In this document: positions 20,249 to 32,210 of the stretch, in pieces
How positions within the stretch are numbered: position 1 is the first letter of the stretch
Layout: each line of letters opens with the position of its first letter
Assembly: GCF_052857255.1 (NCBI RefSeq)
Contig: NC_135502.1
Location: 150,845,311 to 150,909,310 of the forward strand
From: Amblyomma americanum
Lineage: Eukaryota; Arthropoda; Arachnida; Ixodida; Ixodidae
Direction of reading: 5' to 3'
DNA length: 64,000 nucleotides
Notes under the pieces: generated by a model
What the model was told of the DNA's origin: nothing
The model's input: the letters and a program-made list of their open reading frames with translations, nothing else
The model's database searches: none
Made by a program: the position numbers and the translations under genes

Positions 20249-22116
20249 TCTAACGGCGATGGCGGAAACTGTGCAAGAGTTCTCATATGCTACCTATGGC
20301 ATCAAGTCTGCGAGAACTGAGACTCCCGTTAAGCTATTAGCAGACAAGGCAGATGAAATGAGGGGCTCGTTTGACAAACATAATTAGGATGCCAACAGTC
20401 ACCGAAACCAAGGTGTATAGGAAAAAGTTTGTAAGTGTTTTTAATTTGTAGTACCAATCATTTGGATTGAAGAAAATTACATATAAAGCAGCAGTAAAAG
20501 CAACCATGCTGGCGGTGGCATCCGAACCCACGACTTTCGTATATTGCGTCCGGTGCTCTACCAACTGAGCTACGGCCACGGCTGTCCAGTCTGCTGCTTT
20601 CGTGAATATTTGTTTAGCGTGTAAGCAAACCTTGAGAGTGTTCACTACGGCCAACCTCGTCCATAGTGGTAGACGTAGCACGTCGCGTAATACCGCGAGT
20701 GTGACGTAGTACGTCATCTAACGGCGATGGCGGAAACTGTACAGGAGTTCTCATATGCTACCTATGGCATCAAATCTGCGAGAACTGAGACTCCCGTTAT
20801 ACTATTAGCAGACAAGGCAGATGAAATGAGGGGCTCGTTTGACAAACATATTTAGGAAGCCAACAGTCACCGAAACCAAGGTGTATAGGGAAAATTTTGT
20901 AAGTGTTTTTAATTTTTAGACCCAATCAATTGGTTTAAAGAAAATTACTTAAAAAGCAGCAGAAAAAACAACCATGCCGCCGGTGGTTTTCCGAACCCAC
21001 GACCTCCGAATATTGCGTCCGGTGCTCTACCAACTAAGCTACGGCAACGGCTGACCAATCTGCTGCTTTCGTGGGCATTTGTTTAGCGTGTAAGCGAACC
21101 TTGAGTGTTCACCAGCTCCAACCTCGTCCATAGCGGTGGACGTGACACGTCGTGTATTACCGCGAGCGTGAGGTAGAACGTCATCTAACGGCGAGGGCGG
21201 AAACTTTGCGAGAGCCCTCTTGTACTACCTATGGCTTCAAGCCTGCCAGAACCGAAACCCCCGTTAAGCTATTAGCAGACAAGTAAAATGAAATGAGGGG
21301 TTCATTTGACAAACATATCAAGGAAGCTAACAGTCACCGAAACCAAGATGATATAGGGGAATGTTTGTAAATTTTGAATTTGTCGTGGCAATCAATTGGT
21401 TTATAAAAATTACTTATAAATCAGCAAAAAAAACAACCATGCCGCCGGTGGTATATGAACCCTCGACCGCCGAATATCGCGCCCTGTGCTCTACAAACTG
21501 ATATACGCCGACGGCTGTCAAGTCTGCTGCTTTTGTATTTGTTTTGCGTGTAAGCGAACCTTGAGAGTGTTCACCAGCGTCAACCTCGTCCATAGCGGTG
21601 AACGAAGCACGTCGTGAAATACCGCTAGTGTGACATAGAACTTCATCTAACGGCGCAACGGAAACTGTGCGAGAGCCCTCTTATGCTACCTATCGTATCA
21701 AGACTGCCAGAACCGACACCACCGTTAAGCTATTAGCAGGCAAGGCAAATAAATTGGGGGGTCGTTTCACAAACACATTAAGAAACCTTACAGTCACAAA
21801 AACCAAGGTGCATAGGGGAATGTTTGTATTTTTTTTCTAGTGCCAATCAATTGGTTTAAAGAAAATTACTTATAAAACAGGAAAAAAAACAGCCAATCCG
21901 CCGGTGTGATCCGAACACACGAGCTCCGAATATTGCGTCTGGTGCTCTACCAACTGAGCTACGGCTACGGCTGTCCAGTCTGCTGCTTTTGTGAGTGTAT
22001 AAGTTTTGCGTGTAACCAACCTTGAGAGCGTTCATCAGCGCCACCCTCGACCATAGCAGTGGACCTAGCACGTCCTGTAATACCGCGAGTGTGACGTAAT
22101 ACATCATCTAACGGCG

Positions 22117-22278
22117 ATGGCGGAATCTCTGCAAGAGCCCTTATATACTACTTATGGCATCAAGTGTACCAGAACCGCGACCCCCGCTAAGCTATTAGCA
22201 GACAAGGCAAATGAAATAAGGGGCTCGTTTGAAAAACATATTAAGGAAGCTAACATTCACCGAAACCAAGATGCATAG
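22117..22278 (+). CDS. Intact copy of the array's 53-codon ORF
   Basis: MAESLQEPLYTTYGIK, then KLLADKANEIRG, ending ANIHRNQDA and TAG. Same start context ACGGCGATGG as the other units. Function unknown. Its duplicates at 32211 and 46793 lost the stop (TAG to CAG) and read on to 75 codons. Confidence 0.3.
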   Translation: MAESLQEPLYTTYGIKCTRTATPAKLLADKANEIRGSFEKHIKEANIHRNQDA

Positions 22279-22585
22279 GGGAATGTTTGTAATTTTTTTA
22301 AATTTCTAGTGTTAAACAATTGGTTTAAAGATAATGACTTATAAAGCAGCAGAAAAAGCAACCATGCCGCCGGTGTGATCCGAACCCACGAGCTCCGAAT
22401 ATTGCGTCCAGTGCTCTACCAACTGAGCTACGGCGACGTCTGTCCAGTCTGCTGCTTTCGTGAGTATATAAGTTTTGCGATTAAACGAACCTTGAGAGTG
22501 TTCACCACGCCACCCTCCACCATAGCGGTGGATGTAGCACGTCCTGTAATACCGCGAGTGTGACGTAGTACATCATCTAACGGCG

Positions 22586-22747
22586 ATGGCGGAAGCTGAG
22601 CGAGAGCCTTTATATGCAACCTATGGCATCAAGTCTGCCAGTACCGAGACCCCCGTTAAGCTATTAGCAGACGATTCTAATGAAATGAAGGGCTCGTTTG
22701 ACAAACATATTAAGGAAGCCAACAGTCACCGAAACCAAGATGCTTAG
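22586..22747 (+). CDS. Intact copy of the array's 53-codon ORF
   Basis: MAEAEREPLYATYGIK, then ETPVKLLADDSNEMKG, ending EANSHRNQDA and TAG. Open in the duplicate block too (32680-32841). Confidence 0.3.
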   Translation: MAEAEREPLYATYGIKSASTETPVKLLADDSNEMKGSFDKHIKEANSHRNQDA

Positions 22748-23299
22748 AGGAATGTTTGCAATTTTTTTAATTTGTAGTGGCAATCACTTGGTTTAAAAAA
22801 ATTACTTAAAATTCAGCAGAACAAACAACCATGCCGCTGGTGAAATCCGAGCCTACGACCTCCGAATATCGCTTCCGGTGCTCTACCAACTGAGCTACTG
22901 CGACGGCTGTGCAGTCTGCTGCATTTGTGGGTTTTTGTTTTGCGTGTAAGCGAACCTTGAGAGTGTTCACAAACGCCAACATCGTCCCTGGCGGTGGACG
23001 TAGCCCGTGGTGTAATACCGCGAGTGTGACGTTGAACTTCGTTTAAAGGCGAGGGCGGAAACTGTGCGAGAGCCCTCTCACGCTACCTATAGCATCAAGA
23101 CTACCAGAACCGGGACCTCTGTTAAGCTAATTGCCGACAAGGCAAATGAAATGAGGGGCTCGTTTGAAAAACATATTTTGGAAGCTAATAGTCACCGGAA
23201 CCAAGGTGTATTGTGGAGTGTTTGAAATTTTTTAAATTTGTATTGCCAATCGATTGGTTTAATGAAAATTACTTATAAAGCAGCACAAAAAACAACCAT

Positions 23300-23371
23300 G
23301 CCGCCGGTGGGTTCCGAACCCACAACCTCCGAATATTGCGTCCGGTGCTCTACCAGCTGAGCTACGGCGAC
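23300..23371 (-). ncRNA. tRNA-like Pol III cassette (best-preserved class)
   Basis: Read on the minus strand, all four stems can be drawn: acceptor 7/7 (one G-T), D-stem GCTC/GAGC, anticodon stem CCGGA/TTCGG with loop CGCAATA, and T-stem GTGGG/CCCAC apart from one change in this copy. A-box-like TAGCTCAGCTGG and B-box-like GGTTCGGAACC are at tRNA spacing. ATGGTTGTTTTTTGTGC follows, giving a T6 terminator a few bases past the 3' end. G33 and G58 argue against translation. No intron and no encoded CCA are seen. Confidence 0.6.
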
Positions 23372-23520
23372 GGCTGTCCAGTCTGCTGCTATCGTGAGTA
23401 TTTAAACTATGCGCGTAAGCGAACCTTGAGAGTGTTCACCAGCGCCATCCTCGTCCATAGCGGCGTTCGTGGCACCTCCTGTAATACCGCAAGTGTGACC
23501 TAGTACATCCTCTCACGGCG

Positions 23521-23682
23521 ATGGTGGAAACTCTGCAAGAGCCCTTATATACTACCTATGGCATCAAGTGCACCAGAACCGCGACCCCCGCTAAGCTATT
23601 AGCAGACAAGGCAAATCAAATAAGGGGCTCGTTTGAAAAACATATTATTGAAGCCAACAGTCACCGAAACAAAGATGCATAG
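23521..23682 (+). CDS. Intact copy of the array's 53-codon ORF
   Basis: MVETLQEPLYTTYGIK, then KLLADKANQIRG, ending EANSHRNKDA and TAG. The homologous copy at 33614 has a premature TGA (CAC-TGA, where CGA is usual). Confidence 0.3.
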   Translation: MVETLQEPLYTTYGIKCTRTATPAKLLADKANQIRGSFEKHIIEANSHRNKDA

Positions 23683-26298
23683 GAGAATTATAGTAATTTT
23701 CTTAATTTGTAGTTGCAGTCACATGGTTTAAAGAAAATTGCTTATAAAGCAGCAGAAAAAACAGCCATGTCACCGGTGGGTTCCGAACCCACGACCTCCG
23801 AATATCGCGTCCGGTGCTCTACCAACTGGCCTACGGCGACGGCTCTCCAGTCTGCTGCTTTCGTGGGTATTTATGTTTTGCGTGTAAGCGACCTTTCAGT
23901 GTTCACCAGCGCCAACCTCGTACATAGCGGTGGACGTAGCACGTAATGTAATACCGCGAGTGTGACGTAAAACGGAATCTAGGGGCGGGAGCTGAAACTA
24001 AGCCAGAGCCCCCTTATGATACCTGTGGCATCAAGACTGCCAGAACCAAGACCCCCGTTAAGCTAATTGCAGACAAGGCAAATGAAATGAAGGGCTCGTT
24101 TGACAAACATATTAAGGAAGCTAGCAGTCACCGGAACCAAGGAGCATTGCGGAGTGTTTGTATTTTTTGAATTTGTAGTGCCAATCAATTAGTTTAAAGA
24201 AAAATTACTTATATGGCAGCAGAAAACACAATAATGCCGCCGGCGGGTTCCGAACCACGACCTCCGAATATTGCGTCCGGTGCTCTACCAACTGAGCTAC
24301 GGCGACGGCTATCGAGTCTGCTGCTTTCGTGAGTATTTAAATTATGCGCGTAAGCGAACCTTGAGAGTGTTCACCAGCGCCACCCTAGTCCATAGCGGCG
24401 TTCGTAGCACGTCCTGTAATACCTCAAGTTTGACGTAGTACGTCATCTGACGGCGATTGTGGAAACTGTGCAAGAGCCCTTATATACTACCTATGGCATC
24501 AAGAGTGCCAGAACCGCGACCCCCGCTAAGCTATTAGCATACTAGACAAATGAAATAGGGGCTCGTTTGAAAAACATTAAGGAAGCCAACCGTCACCAAA
24601 ACCAAGATGCATAGGGAAATTTTTGTAATTTTCTTAATTTGTAGTTGCAGTCCATTGGTTTAAAGAAAGTTACTTTTAAAGCAGCAGAAAAAACAGCCAT
24701 GCCACCAGAGTGATCCTCACCCGAGGCCTCAGAATATCGCGTCTGGTGCTCTATCATCTGAGCTGCGGCGATGGATGTCGGGTCTGCTGCTTTCTTGAGT
24801 ATTTGTTTTGCGCGTAAGCGAACCTTGAGAGTGTTCACCAGCGCAACCCTCATCCAATGCGGTGGACGTAGCACGTCCTGTAATAACGCGAGTGTGACGT
24901 AGTACGTCATCTAACAGCGATGGCGGAAACTGTGAAAGAGCCCTCATATGCTACCCATGCATCAAGTCTTCCAGAAACGAGATCCCCATTAAGCTATTAG
25001 TAGACTAGGCAAATGAAATGAGGGGCTTGTTTGACAAACATATTAAGGAAGCCAACAGTCACCGAAACCAAGGTGCATAGGGAAATGTTTGTGTTTTTAA
25101 TTTGTAGTGCCAATCAATTGGTTTAACGAAAAAAACTTATAAATCAACAGAAAAAACAACCATGCCGCAGGTGGGATCCGAACCTACGACCACCGAATAT
25201 TGCGTACGGTGCTCTACCAACTGAGCTACGGTGACGACTGTCCAGTCTGCTGCGTTCGTGGGTATTTGTTAAGCGTGTAAGCGAACTTTGAGAGTGTTCA
25301 CCAGCGCCAACCTCGTCCTTAGCAGTGGACGAAGCACGTCCTGTAATAGCGCGAGTGTGACGTGTAAAGTCATCTAACGGCGAGGGTAGAAAATGTGCCA
25401 GCGCCCCCTTATGCTACTTGTGGCATCACGACTGCCAGAACCGAGACCCCCGTTAAGCTATTAGCAGGCAAGGCAAATGAAATAAGGGGCTCGTATGACA
25501 AACATATTAAGGAAACGAAGAAGCATTGGGTAATGTCTGTATTTTTTTTTTAATTTGTAGTGGCAATCAATTGGTTTAAAGAAAATTAAATATAAATCAG
25601 CAGAAAAACTAACCATGCCACCGGTGGGATCCTAACCCACGACCTCCGAATATCGCGTCCGGTGCTCTACCAACTGGTCTACGGCAACGGCTTCCAGTCT
25701 GCTTCTTTCGTGGGTATTTATGTTTTGCGTGCTAGCGAACTTTGAGTGTTCACCAGCGCCAACCTCGTCCATAGCTGTGGACGTAGCACGTAATACCGCG
25801 AGTGTGACGTTGAATGTAATCTAGCGGCGCGAGCGGAAACTGTGCGAGAACCCCCTAATGATGCCTGTGGCATCAAGACTGCCAGAACCGACACCCCCGT
25901 TAAGCTATTACCAGCCAAGGCAAATGACATGGGGGGTCGTGTGACAAACATATTAAGCAAGCCAACAGTCACCGAAACATAGGTGCATAGGGGAATGTTT
26001 GTCATTTTTTTTTGTTTGCAGTGGCAATCAATTGGTTTAAAGAAAATTACTTATAAAGCAGCAGAAAAAAACAGCCATGCCACCAGTGTGATCCTCACCA
26101 CGACCTCAGAATATCGCGTCTGGTGCTCTATTATCTGAGCTGCGGCGATGGATGTCCAGTCGGCTGCTTTCTTGAGTATTTATGTTTTGCGTATAAGCGA
26201 ACCTTGAGAGTGTTCACCAGCGCCACCCTCGTCCATAGCGGTGGACGTAGCACATCCTGTAGTAACGCGAGTGTGACGTAGTACGTCATCTAACGGCG

Positions 26299-26457
26299 AT
26301 GGCAGAAACTGTGAAAGAGCCCTCATATGCTACCCATGACATCAAGTCTGCCAGAAACGAGATCCCCATTAAGCTATTAGACAAGGCAAATGAAATGAGG
26401 GGCTCGTTTGACAAACATATTAAGGAAGCCAACAGTCACCGAAACCAAGGTGCATAG
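26299..26457 (+). CDS. Copy of the array ORF with one codon deleted (52 codons)
   Basis: MAETVKEPSYATHDIK, then NEIPIKLLDKANEMRG, ending EANSHRNQGA and TAG. The in-frame loss of CAG removes one codon after KLL. The duplicate at 40878-41039 keeps it, which marks this copy as the derived one or shows the two copies are separate alleles. Confidence 0.3.
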   Translation: MAETVKEPSYATHDIKSARNEIPIKLLDKANEMRGSFDKHIKEANSHRNQGA

Positions 26458-27002
26458 GGAAATGTATGTAAGTGTTTTTAATTTGTAGTGCCAGTCAATT
26501 AGTTTAACGAAAATTACTTATAAAGCAACAAAAAAGCCATCCCGCCGGTGGGATCCGAACCTACGACCACCTAATATTGCATACGGTGCTCTACCAACTG
26601 AGCTACGGCAACTACTGTCCAGTCTGCTGCTTTCGTGGGTATTTGTTTAGCGTATAAGCGAACCTTGAGAGTGTTTACCAGCGCCAACCTTCTTCCTAGC
26701 GGTGGACGTAGCACGTCCTGTAATACCGCAAGTGTGACGTAGTACATCATCTAACAGCGATGGCGATGCCATCAAGTCTGCCAGAACCGAGACCCCCGTT
26801 AAGCTTTTAGCAGACAAGGCAAATGAAATGGTATGGAAGCTAACAGTCACCGAAACCAAGGTGCATAGGGGATTGTTTGTATTTTTTCTTATTTTGTAGC
26901 GCCAATCAATTGGTTTGAAGAAAATTACTTATAAAGCAGCATAAAAAAACAGCCAGGCCACAGGTTGTGATCCGAGCCCACGACCTCAGAATATCGCTTT
27001 GG

Positions 27003-27276
27003 CACTTTGGCAGCAGCGGTAGCGACCCTGGCACATTGGCTTACTTTCCCCTGTTCTACGCAGATTCTTCGACGGACGTTGTGTCTCCGGTGGTAGTCCT
27101 TGTGGCGCTACCTACCCTTTTCGTTTTTGTTGCTGCATCGTTCCCGTGTTACCTACACGTGCGGATTCTTCAGCCTGGCTGCCATCTACAGCTGATAGCG
27201 TCGACGATTTCTGCCACCGGGTGCCACTGCCGTCCCGATTCCTCGCTATAAAAGCCGCCGACGTGGAAGACAACGA
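27003..27276 (+). promoter_or_regulatory. 5' promoter monomer of the CR1/L2-like LINE with TATA box
   Basis: A 60-bp sequence beginning CACTTTGGCAGCAGCGGTAG occurs at 27003 and again at 27277, so one 274-bp monomer and the start of a second are present. TATAAAA at 27247-27253 lies about 30 bp upstream of the second copy, exactly where a Pol II start would fall. RNA started at one monomer would thus carry a complete promoter downstream. The monomer is GC-richer than the rest of the element. Confidence 0.65.
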
Positions 27277-27443
27277 CACTTTGGCAGCAGCGGTAGCGAC
27301 CCTGGCACATTGGCTTACTTTCCCCTGTTATACGCAGGTTAGTCCACGCCTTGTAACATTCGCTCTTTAGTTCATTTCATGTTGTCTACTCTACCGCTAC
27401 TGCCACTCGAGTCTGCTTCCCTGTGTTTCTGTATCCTGTTCTA

Positions 27444-28358
27444 ATGGCAACTGTAGGCACCTGTTGCTCATGCAATGAAGCTGTTAGCTCAGATAAAATG
27501 TCTGTGTCATGTGGCGAATGTAAGGGGCTTTTTCACATTGGGACATGTGCTGGTTTATCGGATAAACAATATAGGAAAAAGTTAGAATCGGCTAAACAAA
27601 AGTGAACTTGCTCTGCATGCAGAGTTGCAGGAAAGGATAGTGAAGGCTCAAGCGGGAAGTCGTCAGCTGATGAACTAACGGATATAAGGTCGCTTTTAGC
27701 GAACATAAGTCAAAAGTTGGATGATTTGTTGCCGCTCAGAGAGACTGTGCCAAGCATTGAGCGGTCGGTACAACTAATGTCTGATAAGTATGACGAGATG
27801 TTTTCACAAATAGCTGTGCAAGAAAAGGACACGAAAGAAATCCGGAAAAGGTTTGAACACCGTTAACATAGCTCTCACGCTAGTGACGATGCGACAAAGA
27901 AGTTAAAGGCGGATCTAAATGAGCTGGAATGGAGAAACCGCAAGTTAAACCTAGAAACTCACGGTGTTAGCGCAGCTGACAACGAAAATTTGCTTGAGAA
28001 AGGTAATTCTCTTGCCACATTGATTGAGGTCCCTGTACTTAGTGAAACCGATGTCACTGCCAATCACCACCTCCCATGCAAAGCCGGCCGCACTCCTGGT
28101 ATAATTGTGAGGTATCTCAGGCAATCTGTTCGAGACCAATGGCTGGACAGCCGTTCGAAGCTGAGGGAAAAGAAATCCAAGGTGTCCTTTCAAGAAAACA
28201 TGACCAGTTACAACCGGCAACTGCTTCGAGAGGCTAAAGACTGGGCGAAAGTAAATGGGCACAAATTCGCGTGGTGCAGGAATGGAATGATCTTGCTGCG
28301 AAAGACCGCGGGCGATTCTGTGATCGTAGTGCGTCACAGATCAGACCTTCCTTCCTAA
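27444..28358 (+). pseudogene. LINE ORF1: PHD-like zinc finger and RNA-binding domain, two stops
   Basis: ATG at 27444. Residues 1-60 hold a Cys/His-rich PHD-like finger (CCSCNEAVSSDKMSVSC, CGECKGLFHIG, then CSAC after the first stop). A helical, coiled-coil-like middle follows (LLANISQKLDDLL). The C-terminal region reads RTPGIIVRYLRQSVRDQWL, FQENMTSYNRQLL and AKDWAKVNGHKFAW, which resembles the baculovirus FP/L1 ORF1-like domain found in CR1/L2 ORF1 proteins. Stops are TGA at 27603 (codon 54) and TAA at 27864 (codon 141). Full length would be 304 residues. It would coat element RNA. Confidence 0.85.
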
Positions 28359-28405
28359 GCCTGCTCTTTTGTGAGCGTACTGAAGTTTATCTTTCCCGCC
28401 TAAAG

Positions 28406-31294
28406 ATGGCTACTGATAGACCTTTCTTTCCGCATGAGGTAGATAATGTTGTCTCAAATCAACATGCTGGTTCATTGAAGTGTCTTCACCTCAATGTTCG
28501 TTCGCTCTATAACAATGAAAGAGATATAGATGACTTTATCAATGGTTTTCATTTTTTGTTTGATGCTGTAATGCTCAGTGAAACTTGGTGCAGAGATGGT
28601 CCTGACGTGCCTAAGTTTAGACATTATCAATCGTTTTGTGTGAACCGAACAAACCGCAGTGGCGGTGGTGTTTTGCTGTTGTTGAAAGAACATGAAAGTT
28701 GTGAATTGCTTTCCCACTTTTGTGTTTGTTGCGTAGATTTTGAAATCGTAAGAGTTCGTGCGAATGAGTACATATTTTCTGTTTGCTACAGACCTCCAAA
28801 TGGAAATGTTCCTCAGTTCCTATCTTTTTATGAACAGCTGCTGTCTTTTACTGCACAAAATAGCAATTACTTGGTGTGCGCTGGTGATTTTAATATCGAC
28901 ATGCTGACCCCTTCAATACCACAAAAGACTATGTTAAATATTTTACCTTCAAATGGTCATGAAAATTTAATCCATACGCCAACAAGGATTACATCCGAAA
29001 GTGAAACATTGTTGGACTTCCTCATTACGAAGGCTGACACTGAACATGCTACTGCCGGGGTGATGTCACGCGATCTTAGTGATCACCTTCCAGTATTTTC
29101 CTTTATAAGAAAATACAACTTCAGAAAGAACAGGAAACATGAGTATATCCTATGTCAAAATATTACTCAAACACGTCAAGATAGCTTCAGAGACGAACTT
29201 CTACGGTGCGACCTTAAACAAATTTTAGAAATAGATAACGTTGAAATCGCGTACGGCAAGCTGATTGATGAAGCCTCTCGAATATATAAGAACCATTTTC
29301 CAGAAAAAAAAGTTCAGGCTCGGTAAAAAATTACGGAAGCCATGGATAACCCCCGAATTGCTAAAACGAATTAATTATAAAATTGCGCTTTATCACAAGT
29401 TCGTAAAGACTAAGGATCCAAGTACAATAAAGGAATACAAGTAATATAGAAACAAGCTAAATAAGGAACTAAAATTGCATAGGAAGTCCTATTTTCATGC
29501 AGAATTCGAGGGTTGTTTGAACAAACCTGATACCTTATGAGAAAGTTAAATGATGTCTTAAATCATCGAAAATCAGATCCGCGAATACGAACACTAATAC
29601 TTGGAGGAAACGAAGTATGAGGAAGTGCTCTTGCAAATGTATTTAATGATTAGCTTGTAAACTTTTCTGGTGGTAGTGCATCGTCTGATATTAGTGAATT
29701 TATTCCAAACAGAAATTCATCTACACTCTTTCTTCACCCCTTTACTGAGCACGAGGTGACATCAGTTTTCCTTTCAATAAAAAATAGCTCAAGTTGCGAT
29801 GCAGAAGGCATGCAGGTTCGCCCTATCAAGTATGTGCTTGACATGATTTCCCCGTACATTACCTATATTTTCAGTCTGTCTTTGTCAAGAGCTATATTTC
29901 CTCAACGGATACAAATAGCCAGAGTGTCGGTATTGTTCAAGAAAGGAGATGTTAATGATACTAAAAATTACAGACCCATTTCTATATTACCTGTTTTTTC
30001 GAAGGGACTAGAAAATCTAATACTAATGCATGTTTCGAAGTTTTTTGACAAACAGCCTAATTTCTCCAGCCCAGTTTGGATTTAGAAAACGACGGTCTAC
30101 ATAATTAGCACTACTTCAACAAAAAAAATTTATTTTATCGCAATTTGAAATTAGGAACATTGTCCTTAGTATTTATATTGATTTTACTAAAGCATTTATT
30201 GCACCCTTCATTTGGTTCTATTTGATAAATAAATAAAATAAATAAAATAAGATTGAAATCTACGGTATTCGAAGGCACTGCGGAAGCCTTATAAAATCGT
30301 ATTTTGATAATCGCTATCAATACGTTGAAATAAACAGTAGTCGCTCAAATTTGAAACATATCACCTGCGGCGTTCCTCAGGGTAGTATTTTTGGCCCGTT
30401 CCTGTTTATTGTCTATATAAATGACTTAGTAAATATCTAAAATAAAAATGCGAAATACGTAATGTACGCAGACGATGCGAGTATATTGTTTTCATCAACT
30501 GACATTAGTAGCCTTGAGTATAAAGCTAACACTGCTCTGAAAATTCTTCATTTATGGTCAAAACAAAACTGTCTACAAATCAATACAAAGAAAACAAAAG
30601 CAATAATTTTTAGCCCAAATCTAAGCAAATTATCAGTTCCGTCAACCTTGTCTATGACGATGTAAACATAGAAACTGAAGATAGTTTTAAAATACTTGGA
30701 GTTATTTTCACACAGAATAAGCTTTGGGACATGCACATAGAATCGATATTGGGCAAATTATCTCGTGTAGTTGGCATGATGGTGCAGCTGAGACCACTAT
30801 TACCTTACAGAATCAAGGTTCTTGTTTATAACACCCTATTTTTCTCTACACTTTATTACTGTCTACTCGTGTGGGGTACCACATCACGTACGAATTCAGA
30901 AAAGATACATATACTTCAGAAAAAGCTTTTGCGAGTAAAATTTAACATGCCTTAAAATGCCCACACATCAGACTTATTTCCGAAAGCAAATATAATACCC
31001 CAGTTTAACCTTTATCATTGGAAGTTAAGTCAAGCTTTCAAACGGGAGGTAAAAGAGAATTTACAGTTCCTTCATGAGTTATTTTATCTCACCAGGAACA
31101 CACATTCTTACATCACAAGGTGTACGGAACAGTGGAAGGTAGTCACTCTGCGTGCCAATTATTCTACACAACAGATATCATACACACTACCAACACTTTT
31201 AAAATTGTTTCTGAAATCAAGTCTTGATATTTATATAACTGATGTACGAGATTTAGGTCAACACTTTGTCACTCAATCTTTCTTAAATAATTGA
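28406..31294 (+). pseudogene. LINE ORF2: APE endonuclease and reverse transcriptase, broken
   Basis: The endonuclease is largely intact to about 29320: LHLNVRSLYNNERDID, MLSETWCRDG, YRPPNGNVPQFL, CAGDFNIDML (metal-binding GDFN) and SRDLSDHLPVF. A frameshift near 29318 moves to LRKPWITPELL, then a TAA stop follows near 29442. RT pieces are FKKGDVNDTKNYRPISIL (about 29940), IDFTKAF (about 30180, interrupted by an AATAAATAAA-type microsatellite at 30222-30250), GVPQGSIFGPFLFIVYIND (about 30370) and MYADDASILFS (about 30462). The frame ends FVTQSFLNN and TGA at 31294. ATG at 28406 is preferred because it lies 48 bp after ORF1; the frame is also open further upstream. Confidence 0.85.
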
Positions 31295-32210
31295 AGAGCG
31301 TTTTTCAGGTAATTTGTGTTTTTGCGTTTATTTTTTGTCAAATTTCACATGTGGTCAATTGCTATGTATGTCTCCTGCTCAATCGCTGTTTGCCTTGTAA
31401 AGGAGGCTGCGGGCTCTAGTCAAGTCGCTTGCCTCTAAAGGGACTTTTACTCGCAGTCTCCTCCATCACTGATGGAAGTAAAGAAGTTATTGCTTGCTTT
31501 AAAGCAGCTGAAAAAACAACCATGCCGCCGATGGGATCCGAACTCACGACCTGCGAATATTGCGTCGGGTGCTCTACCAACGGAGATACGGCAACGGCTG
31601 TACAGTCTGATGCTTTCGTGAGTATTTGTTTTGCGTGTAAGGGAACCTTGAGAGAGTTCACCAGCGCCAACCTCGTCCATAGCGATGGACGTAGCACGTG
31701 GTGTCATACCGCGAGTGTGACGTTGAACTTCATCTAATGGCGCGGGCGGCAACTGTGCGAGAGCCCTCTTATGCTACCTATGGCACCAAGACTGCCAGAA
31801 CCGAGACCACAGTTAAGCTATTAGCAGACAATTCAAATGAAATGGGGGTTCGTTTGACAAACATATAAGCAAACCAACAGTCACCGAAACCAAGGTGCAT
31901 AGGGGAATGTTAGTAATTTTTTTTTAATTTCTAGTGCCAAACAAATGGTTTAAAGATAATTACTTATAAAACAGGAAAAAAAACAGCCAATCCGCCGGTG
32001 TGATCCGAACACACGAGCTCCGAATATTGCGTCTGGTGCTCTACCAACTGAGCTACGGCTACGGCTGTCCAGTCTGCTGCTTTTGTGAGTGTATAAGTTT
32101 TGCGTGTAACCAACCTTGAGAGCGTTCACCAGCGCCACCCTCGACCATAGCAGTGGACCTAGCACGTCCTGTAATACCGCGAGTGTGACGTAATACATCA
32201 TCTAACGGCG

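Larger units (their letters stand above)
21852..23640. repeat. 1.8-kb four-unit block, copy 1
   Basis: Nearly identical to 31945-33735 (offset 10,094 bp) and therefore to 46527-48317. By eye only a handful of differences occur per unit, far fewer than between neighbouring units. This is a higher-order repeat, the expected trace of unequal exchange inside the array. Confidence 0.85.
19632..27000. repeat. 466-bp tRNA-like/ORF tandem array, segment 2
   Basis: Continues the split fifth unit and then runs to the second LINE. tRNA-like segments start near 20039, 20507, 20972, 21438, 21898, 22366, 22832, 23300, 23767, 24236, 24700, 25163, 25617, 26079, 26541 and 26960; steps are mostly 460-471 bp. 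The last one is cut after GAATATCGC by the CR1/L2-like LINE. Copies near 24700 and 26079 share a variant tRNA-like segment with TCATCTGAGCTGCGGCGATGG. ORF state by unit: open at 22117, 22586, 23521 and 26299; truncated by stops at 20259 and 20728; start lost at about 23045 (AGG) and 24457 (ATT). Confidence 0.95.
27001..31498 (+). mobile_element. CR1/L2-like LINE, copy 1 (inactive)
   Basis: The 4.5-kb element has a 5' region of repeated promoter monomer, ORF1 with a PHD-like zinc finger and a C-terminal domain, ORF2 with APE endonuclease and RT, and a 3' region with a hairpin (GGAGGCTGCG at about 31403 pairing with CGCAGTCTCC at about 31452). No poly-A tail is present. This layout is typical of the CR1/L2 group. 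Its 5' junction falls in the anticodon region of a tRNA-like segment (GAATATCGC). The 3' flank resumes at TTTAAAGCAGC of another unit; no clear target duplication. It is copied at 41583-46080 by the large tandem duplication, not by retrotransposition. Confidence 0.9.

Noticed and set aside
19863..20249. Recurrent minus-strand ORFs of 80-128 codons (starting MTYYVTLAVL or similar and containing AVAQLVEHRTQY) in many array units
   Set aside because: The repeated AVAQLVEHRTQY...VVGSDPTGGM part is simply the translation of the tRNA-like cassette, and the rest is spacer. The ORF recurs because the DNA repeats; lengths and frames vary between units.
27951..28337. Minus-strand ORF of 128 codons in the CR1/L2-like LINE
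   Set aside because: Antisense to ORF1; no recognised domain and duplicated only because the LINE is.
26941..31560. A roughly 60-bp target-site duplication around the CR1/L2-like LINE
   Set aside because: Both flanks contain AAAGCAGC...GAATAT-CGC/TGC but differ at about 15 positions, as expected for two different array units, so this is not a duplication made by the insertion.
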